The notes under the pieces are model-generated. The model saw only the letters and a list, made by a program, of their open reading frames with translations, made no database searches and was not told the DNA's origin. Source: Priapulus caudatus (lineage: Eukaryota > Priapulida > Priapulimorpha > Priapulimorphida > Priapulidae). From it: a stretch of 40,043 nucleotides of DNA. Below are positions 10,614-22,207 of the stretch, in pieces. How positions within the stretch are numbered: position 1 is the stretch's first letter; each line of letters begins with the position of its first letter. Both the position numbers and the translations under genes were made by a program. Location: positions 323,823-363,865 of the forward strand of contig NW_014577198.1 of assembly GCF_000485595.1 (NCBI RefSeq). The letters are read 5' to 3'.

Positions 10614-13600
10614 ATGGTTGGACAGCTATCGTCTTTGTCTGTGGCCTGTACTCAGGTTAGACACATGCCACAACGTAGTAAATTTAAAACAAAACATTAT
10701 GATCCAAAATGGAGAAAAGAGAGAGCAGCAAAAATGCTCAAGGTATGTATCGTTATCTGTGTTAGAAGATTATATTCCAAAACCCTGCTATTCACATGAA
10801 AATGTTCTGTGTTCTTATAATGTGAATACTAATTATTAGCGTCATTCACATTTTTCATTATCCTGAGTGACAGATATCAACATAATTTTTATTCCTTATC
10901 AAAATCTTATGCTAAATTGTTCACCATTGTAATCTTGCTGGCTGAATTATATTTTTGGCTAGACACAGTATTATTATCAGCCAAGTAATCTCTTCTCTGG
11001 TAATGGTAATATTACACCACCAAATAACAAAGTAATAGTAATATTATTATTGAAAGTTCCCTCTAGATCTTGAACTTTTTCGGTAGAGATTGTGAAATAT
11101 ACTGTACTGGAACTTTTACAAGTTAAACAAATTTGTTTACTTTTCAGTTTTAAATATTATAACTGATATCAGTATGCTAAAAACAAGTATTTTTCCTTTA
11201 GATTGACCTTCCAGATTATATTAAATTAAAGAAGGATCAGAATCTGAGTTTAGAAGAGATGAGAGCTAAGATGAAAAAGGAGGGTATCAGTCCACCAACC
11301 CCTTATCAAGAACGACCTATTCTCATAACATGCACTGGTAAGTTTTACAGTGTAAGGTGTGCATGCGTGTGCATACAAATGAACCTTCATACATGCCTGT
11401 GCATATGTGTGTGTACTCCTTTGTCTTACTATTATAATCAGTAGAAATGTACAGGTTGCATATATACTTTAGGAAATATTCCCTAAATATGAGGAGCAAT
11501 TGCAGTTATGCTTGCAGTAAATTCTATAATCATCCTCTTACGCGTCTGCTGCCATGTGTCAAATGTTTAATCATTGTAGGTGGTGGTATTTGAGCCATAA
11601 CGTTCCACCAGAAGGTGATGGTAAAAAATCACCTCATAAGCAAGAAGTGAGAAGTAGATAGTATATACTCTTACATTATTTTACTGTAATATTTCCAAAG
11701 TTTACCACGTTAGATAAGGAGGGGAAGACTTCATTAGCCTACTTTGGCTATAAAGTCCAAGTTTACCCTTGTGAGCAACATTCACTCGTTGTTAGTCCCA
11801 CAATGCATGTATGCTGTATATTCTGGTTTCTTGTAGGGTTTGAAGATCAATACCAGACATTATCAATGAAGGGACAGTCTGAGTCTGGCAGCTCGCAGAG
11901 GAATTCGACATAATGATGAAGATTCACCACCAAAGATTTTGGGATCAGAGCACAAGATATGCTTCATTACAGATTAATGAACATGCAAAGTGAGTTGTGG
12001 TTATCATGATAGGGTGAATGTGTGGTTAGTCATGATAGGGTGATGTCGATGGTATAGTCATCGATAGGTGAATCGTGTGGTTAGTCCAATGATAAGGGTG
12101 AATGTGGGTTGGTGTTAGTCATGATAGGGTAGAGTAGTCAATGATAGGGTGAAGTGTGTGGTTTAGTCATGATTAGGGTGAATGTGTGGTTAGTCAGGAC
12201 TAACGGGTGAATGTGTTGGAGTAGCATGATAGGGTGAATGTGTGGTTAAGTCAGGATAGGGTGAATGTGTGGTTAGTCACGATAGGGTGAAATGTGTGGT
12301 TAGTCAGATAAGGGTGAATGTGTGGTTAGTCATGATAGGGTGAATGTGATAAGTTTTTAAAGTTTTAAACAGTAGACTAAAGCTACTCATATGCCTGACT
12401 GAGAGATTGGTACCAACTGGGGTTTTGACATCTATAGTACCATCGTGTCTGAGTCAAGAGATTCTGATGAAAAAATCAGATGCACTTTTGCTGTTGAGAG
12501 CTAGATACGCACGTATATATGCACTAACCCAGCATCGAGGACCGTTCATCAGCAACTCCATGCATATACTTAGACACCAGTTTTCTTGTCATCTGTACCT
12601 GTGATCGAGCGATAGAAAAATCTTTGTGTATGGGAGCAAAGCATGTTCGACTCTCTTAAAACTGGGAGAAACTAAGTTCAACTACTGTATTATTCCTATG
12701 CTCGCTACTAACAAAGCCTTGTTATCATCGATCTCTGTTCGTTTAATATTGTTTTTTTATCAACTTTCGTGTCATTGTATTAAATCTGGTGTGCTTTATA
12801 TATACCAATATGGCAATAGTTGAGCCGAGATGGTTCCAGTCGTACATTTGATTAGTTTTATTGACCGTATAGAATCTCCCGTGAATATACTGAACATAAT
12901 ATATTTTCTCAGCACTGGTTCAATGTTTCTGTAGGTGGACCGAGGCACATATATCCAATGGCAACGTAGAGATAAGTCTTACTGCAAAAATAAAATCAGT
13001 TGAAGACAAGCTGCATGAATTAGTCACTGAAAGAGCATTTCCTGTAAGTATTCAAGCGTTAAAATTTAGTGTATGTGTACTTATTTGTGATTGTATATTC
13101 ATGTGTAAGGGCATTTGTGCATAAATATGCCTGCTGGTCTTGCGTTTGTCTATACACGCAGATTTAATTACCACACGGTGTTGCAAGTTCAATTAATGAA
13201 AATAACTGATATGCTAATATGTATTGTAATTGTACCTCAGCATTACCTTTGATAAGCATAAAAACAGTACCGTAACTCACTTTTAAACTAAGGTATTGTA
13301 GAAACGATTCTTGCATAAAACTGGAAGCAATAAGTGGGAAAAATCTTTGATAAATTGCTCACAATTAAATTTATATGTTTGATCAGGATCTTACTTGCAT
13401 TTCTGGAATTTCTTTGTGTAACCTGTGGTCTGTGTAGCAACTCGGCCTAAGTCACTGTGTGAAACCTTATTACTTGCAGGATTTGACATTAGACTTGAGT
13501 GAGAAGACAATAAGGTGGAAGTGGATAGAATCCCTAGAACCTCCTACAGTCACTCACGTCCGTCAAACAGACATTATAACAAAGGAAAACATTTACGGTC

Positions 13601-14246
13601 AGGTGACCGTTAGAATGCACTCCAAGCAAGTGAGTGGCATTTCATATACAGCTGAAAATTGCAACAGTATCATACACTGCTAAACAAAAATGTTACTCTT
13701 AGTTGTGGATGTAAATTTCATTAATTGTATTGCTTAATAGAATAGTGAGGAGTAATAAATGTTATTAACATGGTCATGACTGTTATGTGTTGTGTGATCA
13801 ATAAATAATTGATAGAATGAGAAGTTCAGGAATCATCCATTTATTGTTAACACTAATCCAGCTGAAACTTGATACCAATAATCTATGCATGTAATGCTGT
13901 GTGATAATATGGTTGGTGTCTGAATTAAAGCATCATGACTACTCTTTCTCTCTCTGCACAGATGCTTGCCATCTACGACAGATTCGGAAGGCTTGTCTAC
14001 GGCAGTGAGACAATGCCAAAAGACGTTCTGGAATACGTAGTCTTTGAGAAGCACCTGTCGGACCAGTACGGCTGCTGGCGGCTTCACGCGAAGATCGTAC
14101 CCGAATGGATGCCTCGGAGAGATGCGGTGCACAGGACCTTTGTCATGCCATCCTTGCAGGAGGTCGAGGAAGAGGAGCCTAAACAGGAAGATGATGGTTC
14201 AGTGGTGTCGTCCGCTGACGCGCAGTCACAGCCTGTTGCTGCTTAA
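10614..14246 (+). CDS. MRPL45: Large mitochondrial ribosomal subunit protein mL45 (MRPL45), seven coding exons
   Basis: Structural protein of the mitochondrial large ribosomal subunit, with a Tim44-like fold, acting in the mitochondrial matrix at the inner membrane. Exons read by eye: 10614-10742, 11202-11337, 11580-11646, 11837-11989, 12935-13043, 13480-13629 and 13962-14246, all with GT-AG borders. Diagnostic peptides are [10 protein letters not shown] (exon 5), [11 protein letters not shown] and [12 protein letters not shown] (exon 6), and [27 protein letters not shown] and WRLHAKIVP (exon 7), which match the family in order. Exon 3 (V-P-P-E-G-D) and exon 4 (T-T-K-D-F) are recognisable but broken by about four single-base indels and one apparent TGA. 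The flanking exons are clean, so I take these as assembly errors, not decay. The start at 10614 gives a basic N-terminus usable as a targeting peptide; an upstream exon spliced to the AG at 10598-10599 cannot be excluded. The acidic tail after [14 protein letters not shown] is lineage-specific. About 340 residues are expected. Confidence 0.93.
12000..12350. repeat. 26-bp tandem repeat in MRPL45 intron 4, with irregular indels
   Basis: About thirteen copies of a unit reading approximately TAGTCATGATAGGGTGAATG followed by TGTGGT. Copies differ almost only by single-base gains and losses, often in G or T runs, and seldom by substitution. That pattern looks like unpolished long-read sequence more than biological divergence, and it adjoins the frameshifted exons 3 and 4. 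Confidence 0.9.
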
Positions 14247-14631
14247 TGCTAATGTGAATATCTTGTGCCACAGCTAGGATTATACAGGTGGATGGGGTTG
14301 AGAAATACGTACAGTATGCAAATGATAATTAATAGAACGAGTCCTTTAATGCATGGAAGGAAGTCTCATGTAGCATTTTGAATCAGTGTCCCTTTTCATG
14401 CAAATCACTATGCAATACTTGCGTTTCTATTTGTTCATTGCAAGTTTCACTGTAGGTAAAGTAAGTTTTTCATCACTCACATTTGTGATCAGATAACGAT
14501 GTGGACGAGCTAGAAGACATCAAGACATGTGTAACATAGTATAGTATGTGTGTAGTTTTTGTTTTACTTGTGAAAATGCTCATGGTTCAACTAGAGAATT
14601 ATGTACTGTGCATACGTCATGGCTATTCGAC

Positions 14632-14637
14632 AATAAA
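14632..14637 (+). promoter_or_regulatory. Probable polyadenylation signal of MRPL45
   Basis: AATAAA lies 386 bases after the MRPL45 stop codon, with no better hexamer closer to it. The position is plausible for a short invertebrate 3' UTR. Seen in sequence; its use is inferred. Confidence 0.5.
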
Positions 14638-14646
14638 ATTGTGCGA

Positions 14647-16370
14647 GAATTTATATATACATATATGAGTTAGAATGTCATTTTGCACTCATTTTTTGGT
14701 TTACACATTAGAAATGAGTGGGATGGTGCCTTTATTCAGACTTGTTCTTACAGCTAGTTATCACTCAAGTTCACAACAACACGATAGTGTATATATATTG
14801 CGTTACATATAGCGGGGGGGGGGGATATATCCCCCCCCTACTTATTTAGGTGGGGATGGCGTGTACAATCATCCCCCATACTTTCAGGAGGAAAATGGGG
14901 GAAAATTCATAATTTACAGACAATAAATACTGAACATTTATCTACAAATCTGTCATCGCTATTCATACTCTCCTAATCTATGATTACACAAATGGAAAGT
15001 GACATACATAGATCTACTGTAAAATGTCTGTAACTCGTTTCAAGAATGACATTATTTTACTGAAACTCAGACGGTTAATTTTGGACGCATTCCCCATATA
15101 CGATTTTTTTTCCAAATCCCCACATCACGGGTAATCACTGCTCACGAAAGTTAAATCCCTGCTTTATTCAAACTTAGAATAGACCTATTGAGAGTTGGGA
15201 TATTTAATTTTCACGGGGATTCAATGGGAAACTTCAATTTCATCACACTTTTTTGGAGGGGGGATGGGGTGAATTTGAATCGAGAAATTAGAACCTACGT
15301 TTCTTTTAATTATTAGTATTTTGCTCTGGTTTTTGTTTACGATTTATCCTGGTGCAATGTTAGATCTCTATAGTCACAGTGATCAACGTTTGGACATTGG
15401 TAGGCATTTGTCTGCTTGTTCTATGTTGTGTGTTCTAGCAACGATGCTAAAAAGCTTTAAAAATTCCAGAAGATGGAGCCACGATGTTGTACGATGCGTA
15501 AAGATGCTGTACATGCTTTTTGTGTTTACGCGGGTGAGCAAGTGCATCGCAGCAGTAGCAGCAGCAGCAGTAAGGCACGCGCCAAATATATAAATAGATT
15601 GTTCATACCCCTTTTATACTGCGCACGACTTTAGCCCGCTTCTGAAGCGGGATAACTTTAGCTCGGGATAAGTCGTTTTATACTGCCGTTCTCGACCACC
15701 CGAGTTGCGTGCGAGACCGGCGTAATTGTCATGGTCCCTGAAGTTAGAGCGAGCTAAAGTCGAGATACCTTTTATACTGACATTAGCTCGGGTCTGAAGC
15801 GGACCTGAACCACCTCCTAGAGCGGAATTACTTTAGCTCGGGCTAAGTATTTTTGACCTTTTATACTGGGAGTTATACCGCTTCAGGTCCGGACCTACCG
15901 AAGAACCTCGGTGGGAAGGGGAGTCACCCACGATGAAACCCTTGAGGATGCCTATCTTCAGCACCTGCGCACAGAATACAAGCAAGAGCACGCGTAAGCA
16001 CACAACCTTGGACCTCGGTGGGAAGGGGAGTCACCCACGACGAAACCCTTGACGATGCCTATCTTCAGCACCTGCTCCACGCACAGAGGCAACACAGCAG
16101 TGAGAACAGAGATGCAATTAACATAAGTGTACAGGCATGTAATTCATGTAATTTGTTTGCATGCATGTGACGCCATTCACGAAACATAGTGCCACTGCTA
16201 TTGTGCTGCTACTTGTTTCTGTTAGAAGCTTCATCTGGAAAAGATACTAGTTTTAATGCAGGTGAGGCTGATACCCTGACCACATATATACATATGGTTG
16301 AGAGAGATTTACCTGTCACTGTTTGATTGACACAGATTCACATATACTTGGTTGACGTAGAATACCTTAC
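14647..16370. other. Gene-free stretch with modular repeats
   Basis: Includes a G11/C8 inverted run at about 14814-14837 and a block at 15612-15900 in which TTTTATACTG recurs in one direction (15612, 15676, 15770, 15859), with TTTAGCTCGGG and GAAGCGGACCTGAA modules between. No topoisomerase II exon or other gene was found. Confidence 0.65.
15906..16080. repeat. 107-bp direct duplication
   Basis: CCTCGGTGGGAAGGGGAGTC starts at 15906 and again at 16013; each copy runs to CTATCTTCAGCACCTGC. One + frame keeps GVTHDET-L-(E/D)-DAYLQHL in both copies. Confidence 0.85.
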
Positions 16371-18420
16371 CTGGTTGACAAACTTGCCAGAGAGCTGGCA
16401 CTTAGAGCCAAACGATTTTGCCTGCAAGGTCATGTTCTCCTATGTCTGCGAGTCACATGCTGGATTCTCGAGCAGGCAGTTCACAAACAGCCACATATGG
16501 CTCTTCACCTGGAGAGAAGAGATTACCGAAATGGTAACACCGTCGCTCGTACTTCCACAAACTTCACATATACTTTGAAATGCGATCCAGCGTTAACAGT
16601 GAATAATATTCTCAATTAATAATCATGTCATGCAACCATAATTGTAATTAACATTACTTCTTTTTAACTCTAAATGCAATTTAACCTGATGACAGATCCG
16701 CGAACACTACCCTGACGACTCCAGAGCGGAATGTTCAAGAAAACAAACGGCGTGCTAGCAGTCAATGGAATGAAACATACTTGGAAGGGCTTCACGTTGA
16801 CCCCTCCTTTGTTCTTTTTCTTCACGACCACCATCAGCTTGCTGACTAGCTGATCACCTACATAGTCGACATGTCTACGTGCCTGAAGAGAAATAACATG
16901 AATATATATATACACTACTGACTAGGTGAATGCAGTATATACCGAAGTGATAAGTGTTCGTACACATATACTGCAAAACAGATTAATTCAGTTTTCAGGA
17001 CCTCGGTCCGGAAAAGGTCCAGTTTCAATGACTGCGCAGTTTTAACCGAGTATAATCGTCGTGCCTCGTTTTCTCCAACCAGAGATTAGTCAACAAACTC
17101 CTACACAAAGGTCATTTTAAAAAGATTTACAAAGTTAGGTTCTTTTTAAAATTTTCAGGACTTTCTAGGAATTCTAGAACCCACGAAAAACTCTTATAAA
17201 CATACACATAAAGTGATTACCCGCTGCTTTGATGGGCAATCGCATGTTAGTCAGTGTTTAGAACTACTGTGCCATCTACTTGGGTTTCTAATTTGCCGCA
17301 CGCTTCCACGGGTGTGCTAGACATCTTTTTGGCAAATTTCTCCTCTCGTCACACAGCAATAATTCGAGATGACAGCGTAAGATTGTGTGACCTTCAACGA
17401 CAGGTACTGCTGCTGCTGCTGCCTCACCTTTGTCGTCGGAATGCTGTTGCCGAAGCTGACCTGCTGGAACCCCTTCTCACTCAATGCCACGGCAACCTCC
17501 CAGCGATCGTTCACGCGCTCGTTACAGACCTTCAGATCAGTGCCGTCCTCCGACGCACGGCCTTTCGTGTACAGAAGGACATAGTCTTGAAAGTTTTTAA
17601 CCTGACGAGAGAAATTCGTAGCGGAATACAATTATCAACCATTCAGATACAGTCAGAGGCGTTCGTTAACTGATACCAAGGTTCCTATTGCATGTTAGAA
17701 GTGTAACTAGGCACATAAAATAGAAAAAAGATTTCTGCCAGACATCCAATATAAAAAAAAAACATTAGTAATGGTCTGCACTCTCGCCACCACATGTATA
17801 CTTTGCACCCAGGAAATGCACACAAGTCAGTTAACCAACTTATATAGGGGTGTGACGAAAATAAGACCATCTCGACACTAAGCTCTATTTAATTTCCCTC
17901 CATCCATACTTGTTCCAGAAAAATATTACGTCGACACAGAATCATGACCTAGCGATAACATAGAGTCCCCAGCTTCCAGTGTTTTAACTATCTCGCTGCA
18001 CTCTGCCTCGATTCACATTAATTCCATTCAACTTACCTTCGATCCAAACAGTTTCAACACTGATATAGCATGCGTTATTGATCTTACATGTAATCTATTT
18101 CTATTCAATACTACTTTGATCCCCAACAGTTTCAACACCGACAAAACATGCAGCAACGATCTTACTAGCAATCTATCCACATACGATGCGTACATCACAT
18201 ACGTTACAATACGATTTACGTATGATCTCACCGGTAATCGATTTCTGTTGAGCATGACCTTGACGCCGGGCGTCGCCGCGGCGATGTTGTACGCTCGCCG
18301 CGAGAACAGCGCCACCGTATCGGCATCGAGCATCTCCATGCCGAACTTCTTCAGGTCTGGGTAGAACGTGATCTCGGTGTAGTCGTCGCCCTGGTACGGC
18401 CGGCGCCATGTTGTCTGACC
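16371..18420 (-). pseudogene. DNA topoisomerase II fragment, unprocessed pseudogene
   Basis: Four consecutive exons of the N-terminal ATPase/transducer region of eukaryotic topoisomerase II: 18420-18235 (YQGDDYTEITFYPDLKKF, then VALFSRRAYNIA), 17601-17428 (VNDRWEVAVALSEKGFQQVS), 16882-16781 (RRHVDYVGDQLVSKL, then VVVKKKNKGG) and 16508-16371 (HMWLFVNCLLENP, then QAKSFGSKCQLS). Splice borders are canonical and phases agree, so this is a genomic duplication, not a retrocopy. It cannot encode the enzyme. A TAG stop at 16442-16440 replaces the residue before ENMTLQ. WSDNM and PYQGDD are in different frames at about 18405. Homology stops at 18420, where a GA satellite begins. No exons for the rest of the protein (TOPRIM, cleavage core with the active tyrosine) occur below 16371. 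The intact gene should be elsewhere. Identity is very secure. Pseudogene status is strong, unless the two lesions are sequencing errors and the truncation a mis-assembly. Confidence 0.88.
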
Positions 18421-18427
18421 ACGAGAT

Positions 18428-18581
18428 GGATAGGTGGAAAAAGAGAGAGAGAGATGGCGAGGTGGAAAGAGAGAGAGAAAGATGGAGAGGTGGAAAGAGA
18501 GTGAGAGAGAGAGAGATGGAGAGGTGGAAAGAGAGTGAGATGAAGAGGTGGAAAGAGAGAGAGAGAGATGGAGAGGTGGAA

Positions 18582-18612
<31 letters not shown>

Positions 18613-18806
18613 TGGAAAGAGAGAGAGAGAGAGAGAGATGGAGAGGTGGAAAGAGAGAGAGAGAGATGGAGGGGTGGAAACAGAGAGAGAGATTGAGAGA
18701 TGAAAAGAGAGCAAGATGGAGAGGTGGAAAGAGAGAGAGAGAGATGGAGAGGTGGAAAGAGAGTGAGATGAAAAGGTGGAAAGAGAGAGAGAGAGATGGA
18801 GAAAAC
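18428..18806. repeat. GA-rich minisatellite abutting the topoisomerase II fragment
   Basis: Degenerate array of units like GATGGAGAGGTGGAAAGAGA with variable GA tails, purine-rich on the + strand. It gives long open frames on both strands (S/L/F-rich on -, E/R/K-rich on +) that reflect only the lack of stop codons in the repeat. It marks the 5' break of the pseudogene. Confidence 0.92.
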
Positions 18807-19233
18807 ATCTTCTGCCAGCAGAGAGCCATTTCGCATGGGGCCAATGACAACCCCAATTACAAGCAGTTTATGTATGGTATGTTCAAACACCATCATATTA
18901 ACCGCAGACACTGTAAACAACAGTCGTTGCAACACTGGAGTAGCAGCAGAGCCCTTCTCATGTCGAGTGCAGAAACCCATCAATCCGAAGAAATAGAAGA
19001 GTGATGCTTAGCGGAACACACGTATTATTCTCCAGGTACGAATACTTGTTAAGGCCCGTCTCCACACACGCGGCACAGCACGGAATGCCACGGCTCAAAT
19101 ACAATGCACGAAATCACAATGCATTTCTTTCAGCACAACGGCGCTGCGTTTTGCTGTGTCGTGTCATATCGAGTGTACGTGTGGAGACATATATAGCTTT
19201 AGGGTTATGATTACACAACGATTGATCTATTGT
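18807..19233. other. No recognised gene
   Basis: Unique-looking sequence between the GA satellite and the PHD-encoding exon. A frame on the - strand (18983-18807) reads NMMVFEHTIHKLLVIGVVIG but I recognise no domain and see no linked exons. Confidence 0.5.
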
Positions 19234-22049
19234 TTACTGTTGCATGTTAAAGCATTTTGGGCATGTCCACGGCTCGTCACTCGCAGAAACTTCAGCCCAA
19301 TTTTTATCATCGAGTAAGCCAGCGCATTCTCTGTGTAGCCAAGCTCCACATATATCACAACCAACACATGGGGAGTCCCCCACATCCTTTCTGCACGTTG
19401 GGCAGATGTAAGCCAGTTCTTGTGCGATCTTTCTTTCTGACCTGGAGCGCTTTTCTTTTCCTTTCCCTTTTCCAGCAGCAGTTGCCATTTTCCTTGTAGT
19501 TGGTTGAGGTTCTATTGTTGGGGTCAATGTATGGTGTTGAAGGCCAGAGGGACCAGGCTGTGGCTCATCACAAGTCGCTGGCAGGATATCTGCAGTCGAG
19601 CTGATGGGTGAAGATGCTCCAAACGCATTCCATTCGGTTCTGACATATTGTCTACTGCAAGTATTTTTGCGCAGAGGTCCTCCGCAAGTTGTGTTTTCAA
19701 TCTCCGTGTTTGCCATGGTAGAGTGTAGGCCTTGAAAAAGGTTTTTAGCTCTTCCTTTGAATATGTGCGAGCAGAGAAGAAGTTGGGGTTGGATTTTAAA
19801 ATGCTCTGGAGTTGAAGATGCGTCACTTGTTTCCTTTTTGATGTGTCTGCTGCAATTTTGGCCGAAGACAGTTTAGCAGTTAGGTCTTTCTCTTTCTGGT
19901 GTCTCATTTGAATTTGCCGCCTGTGGGACTCCATTTTCTTTTGACCGTAGGACCTGATGAGATCTTTTCTGAAGTAGTTGCTTGCAACCAGGACAAACGA
20001 ATGGACGATCTTCCGAAACAGAGTATCAAGACTGGCACTTTCTGTAACATCCGTGGAAAGAAATAATGCCCTCCATGTCTCCTTCAACTCTGCTGTGTCG
20101 AGAAGTTGCGCTTCAACAACAGAAATGACATCCTGTTGCTCGACATCAAACCGGCCTTTGGTTTCTAAATGCACACGGTGTTTCTCTAGTAGCAAGAAAA
20201 ACCGAAAGGCGTTGTCACTGATGTTGTACAGTGACTGTCGTATATTCTGCTTCCGAGCAGTTTCTTCCAGTGTTTCTGGCATCTCACTTGTTTTGTGAAG
20301 ATCTGCATAGGATGCAGTGAGACAGTCCAGATAGTTTAGTGTTTCAACTGTACTCTTACAGAGCTTTTTCTGACGTGACCCTTCAGCATACATGAGGCGT
20401 CGCCAACTGTTGTGATGTTTAGATGTTAGTTTGGCTACACATCGACCAGCCACATACCGTATCTTTCCCATTGCCTCTGTGCTTAGCTTAGTGTGAAGTG
20501 GCTTCAGCGTTGCAGCCTTCCGGAGATAACGCAGACGCCTATTGCATGCCCGGCAGCTTGTGCCGTGTGCAAGAGCCGGTTTTAGCCAAAGGCAAGTGCG
20601 AGCACGCTGGCGAATCTCTTCTGGTTCTCCCTCGGCTGTCTGGAAACGCTCAACTGTGTGAGAGAAATATGGTATGTTTGCGGCTATTTTGTTTTATACT
20701 AATTACAGTATGGCCCCGTTAAAACGTGGTCGTTGAGGTCCGTAAAATGTTATTTCGAAAAAAGCGGGGTTGCAGAAAATCAGAGTATAACTATAAACCG
20801 ATCCAATGGTGACCTAACATCCCAAAACACCCATATTTTTGCCCTAGTTGACCCGTTTTTTGCACGTTTATGTTCTATTGATAGCGATAGACACTGCGAA
20901 CTAAGGCCGGCTTAACTCACCAAAATATTTTTCAGTTTTTGAAAGAGCAAAAAAATGTCTATATATCACTTTATATTCGAATTCTCGTTAAATCAGGGCA
21001 CGTACAATTTGGATTTCACTGCACCTCAAATGCTTTAATGCTGACAGCACTCCAGTGTAATTACTTCTCAAAATAATGGTCTCGAAAAGTAAAATCCATA
21101 AAGTAAATTAAGTCAAAGCAAGGTATATATGAGCACCTGGTTGTAGGCCTGTAGTTGACACGCCCAATGGCAATCCTTTGCAGATTTCTGCATTATCGAC
21201 CATGCGGAGTAGGTTGTCCACATCCTGGACACGAAACATGCCATCCCCAGGTGACAGCAGACTCGTTTGGCCACTAGTCAGCACACAGACGACTCCAAAA
21301 CATAAATTCCAGTGACCATTTCTATACACTTCTAATTCTTTAACAACTCTCTGCTGGTTGATAATACCATTACCAACAGAAGACATAATTTTGATACTGC
21401 TGTCATTTTTCGCGACTACTTGGCACCAATTAGGTTTCATTCGCAATGCAATGTCATGCAGGCTAATCGTGTCTTCTGGTTGCTGGTGACGGTATGAGAC
21501 GCCACGATATATTCTTACATTAGTTTTACCCTTTCTTTTTACAGAAGAAGTAATGCCAGGAAATACTAATTTTATACGTGTTCCAAAAAGGACCTTTGAT
21601 ACGGTTGGGTTAGAGCAAGACTTCATAAAGTTCGTGAAAACATCGTGTGCTGTTAGATAACCTTGTTCATCAATAACCAGCTCTCTTTTAACCCTTGTGG
21701 AATAAAAAGAAAATTATATGTAAGTCAATTGAATAAGAGTGTATCAAAATTATAGTATAGTGCATAAAAATCAAAAAGTATCTGTGGTAATTGCATAATA
21801 AAAGTAAACGAAAAGACTTAGCAGGTAGGTTTTCTAACGTTGTTGCCATGATTACACGTGACGTACGTACAATAAAAAGAAAATTATATGTATAATATAG
21901 GCCTACCAAGACTAGAGTCTAGAGAAGAGTATATCAAAATTGCATATATATGTGCAATTATTTGCATAATAAATTGCACATTTGCAATAATTTGCATAAT
22001 AAAAGACTTACCAATTACTAATATAACTTTTCATTTCTAACGTTGCCAT
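19234..22049 (-). CDS. Winged-helix-like and PHD-finger protein, probably transposon-derived; C-terminus frameshifted
   Basis: Not a named gene. Three exons join in phase: 22049-22012 (starts MATLEMKSYISN), 21693-21137 and 20653-19234, with good GT-AG borders and pyrimidine tracts. Residues about 14-85 (LTAHDVFTNFMKSC, then VLFGTRIKLVFPGI, RIYRGVSYR) resemble the winged helix of RFX proteins and of the C-terminus of D5/P4-type primases. A CxxC pair follows near residues 232-235, then GKIRYVAGRCVAKL, a charged helical stretch, and a SAP-like segment (ELKTFFKAYTLP, then LAEDLCAKI). A PHD finger lies at 19404-19247: CPTC, CDIC, WLH, REC, WTCPKC, giving the full C4HC3 set. The first frame stops at 19524; the PHD lies in the -1 frame, open from about 19716. 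So there is a one-base indel around 19600-19650, or recoding. The linker DEPQPGPSG is typical of transposon proteins. The function is inferred as DNA and chromatin binding only. The exon structure is well supported. Confidence 0.68.
20706..21027. mobile_element. Possible pogo/Tigger-like non-autonomous element in intron 2 of the winged-helix/PHD gene
   Basis: The left side reads CAGTATGGCCCCGTTAAAAC and the right side has TCTCGTTAAATCAGGG then TTTCACTG. CAGT ends with a nearby CGTTAAA block are usual in pogo/Tigger elements of animals. No transposase frame is present. The ends match only loosely, so the boundaries are approximate. Confidence 0.4.
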
Positions 22050-22060
22050 GATTAGCACTC
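21697..22060. repeat. Tandem duplication of exon 1 and intron 1 of the winged-helix/PHD gene
   Basis: AATAAAAAGAAAATTATATG occurs at about 21700 and again at about 21872, and a start-like block (CTAACGTT then GCCATGATTA) occurs at about 21834-21854 and again at 22036-22054. The inner copy reads MATTLENLPAKSF on the - strand and could be an alternative or decayed first exon. The outer copy (22049-22012) has the GTAAGT donor in the right phase. Confidence 0.7.
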
Positions 22061-22207
22061 AGACACCTACACGTACACCCTTTAGCTATGAGTATGATGG
22101 TTTTGATTTTGGCGCAAAAATGACGTCACGAATACGGCCGGTAGGGGTCTAATGTGAAATGCAGCGAGCGTCGAGCGAATTTCTGGCGCGGAGTGAGTGG
22201 AGTGAAT

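Noticed and set aside
18028-18983. Three long overlapping - strand frames and one + frame over the GA satellite
   Set aside because: S/L/F/P- or E/R/K-repeats of low complexity. Only the part below 18420 is protein-like, and that is topoisomerase II.
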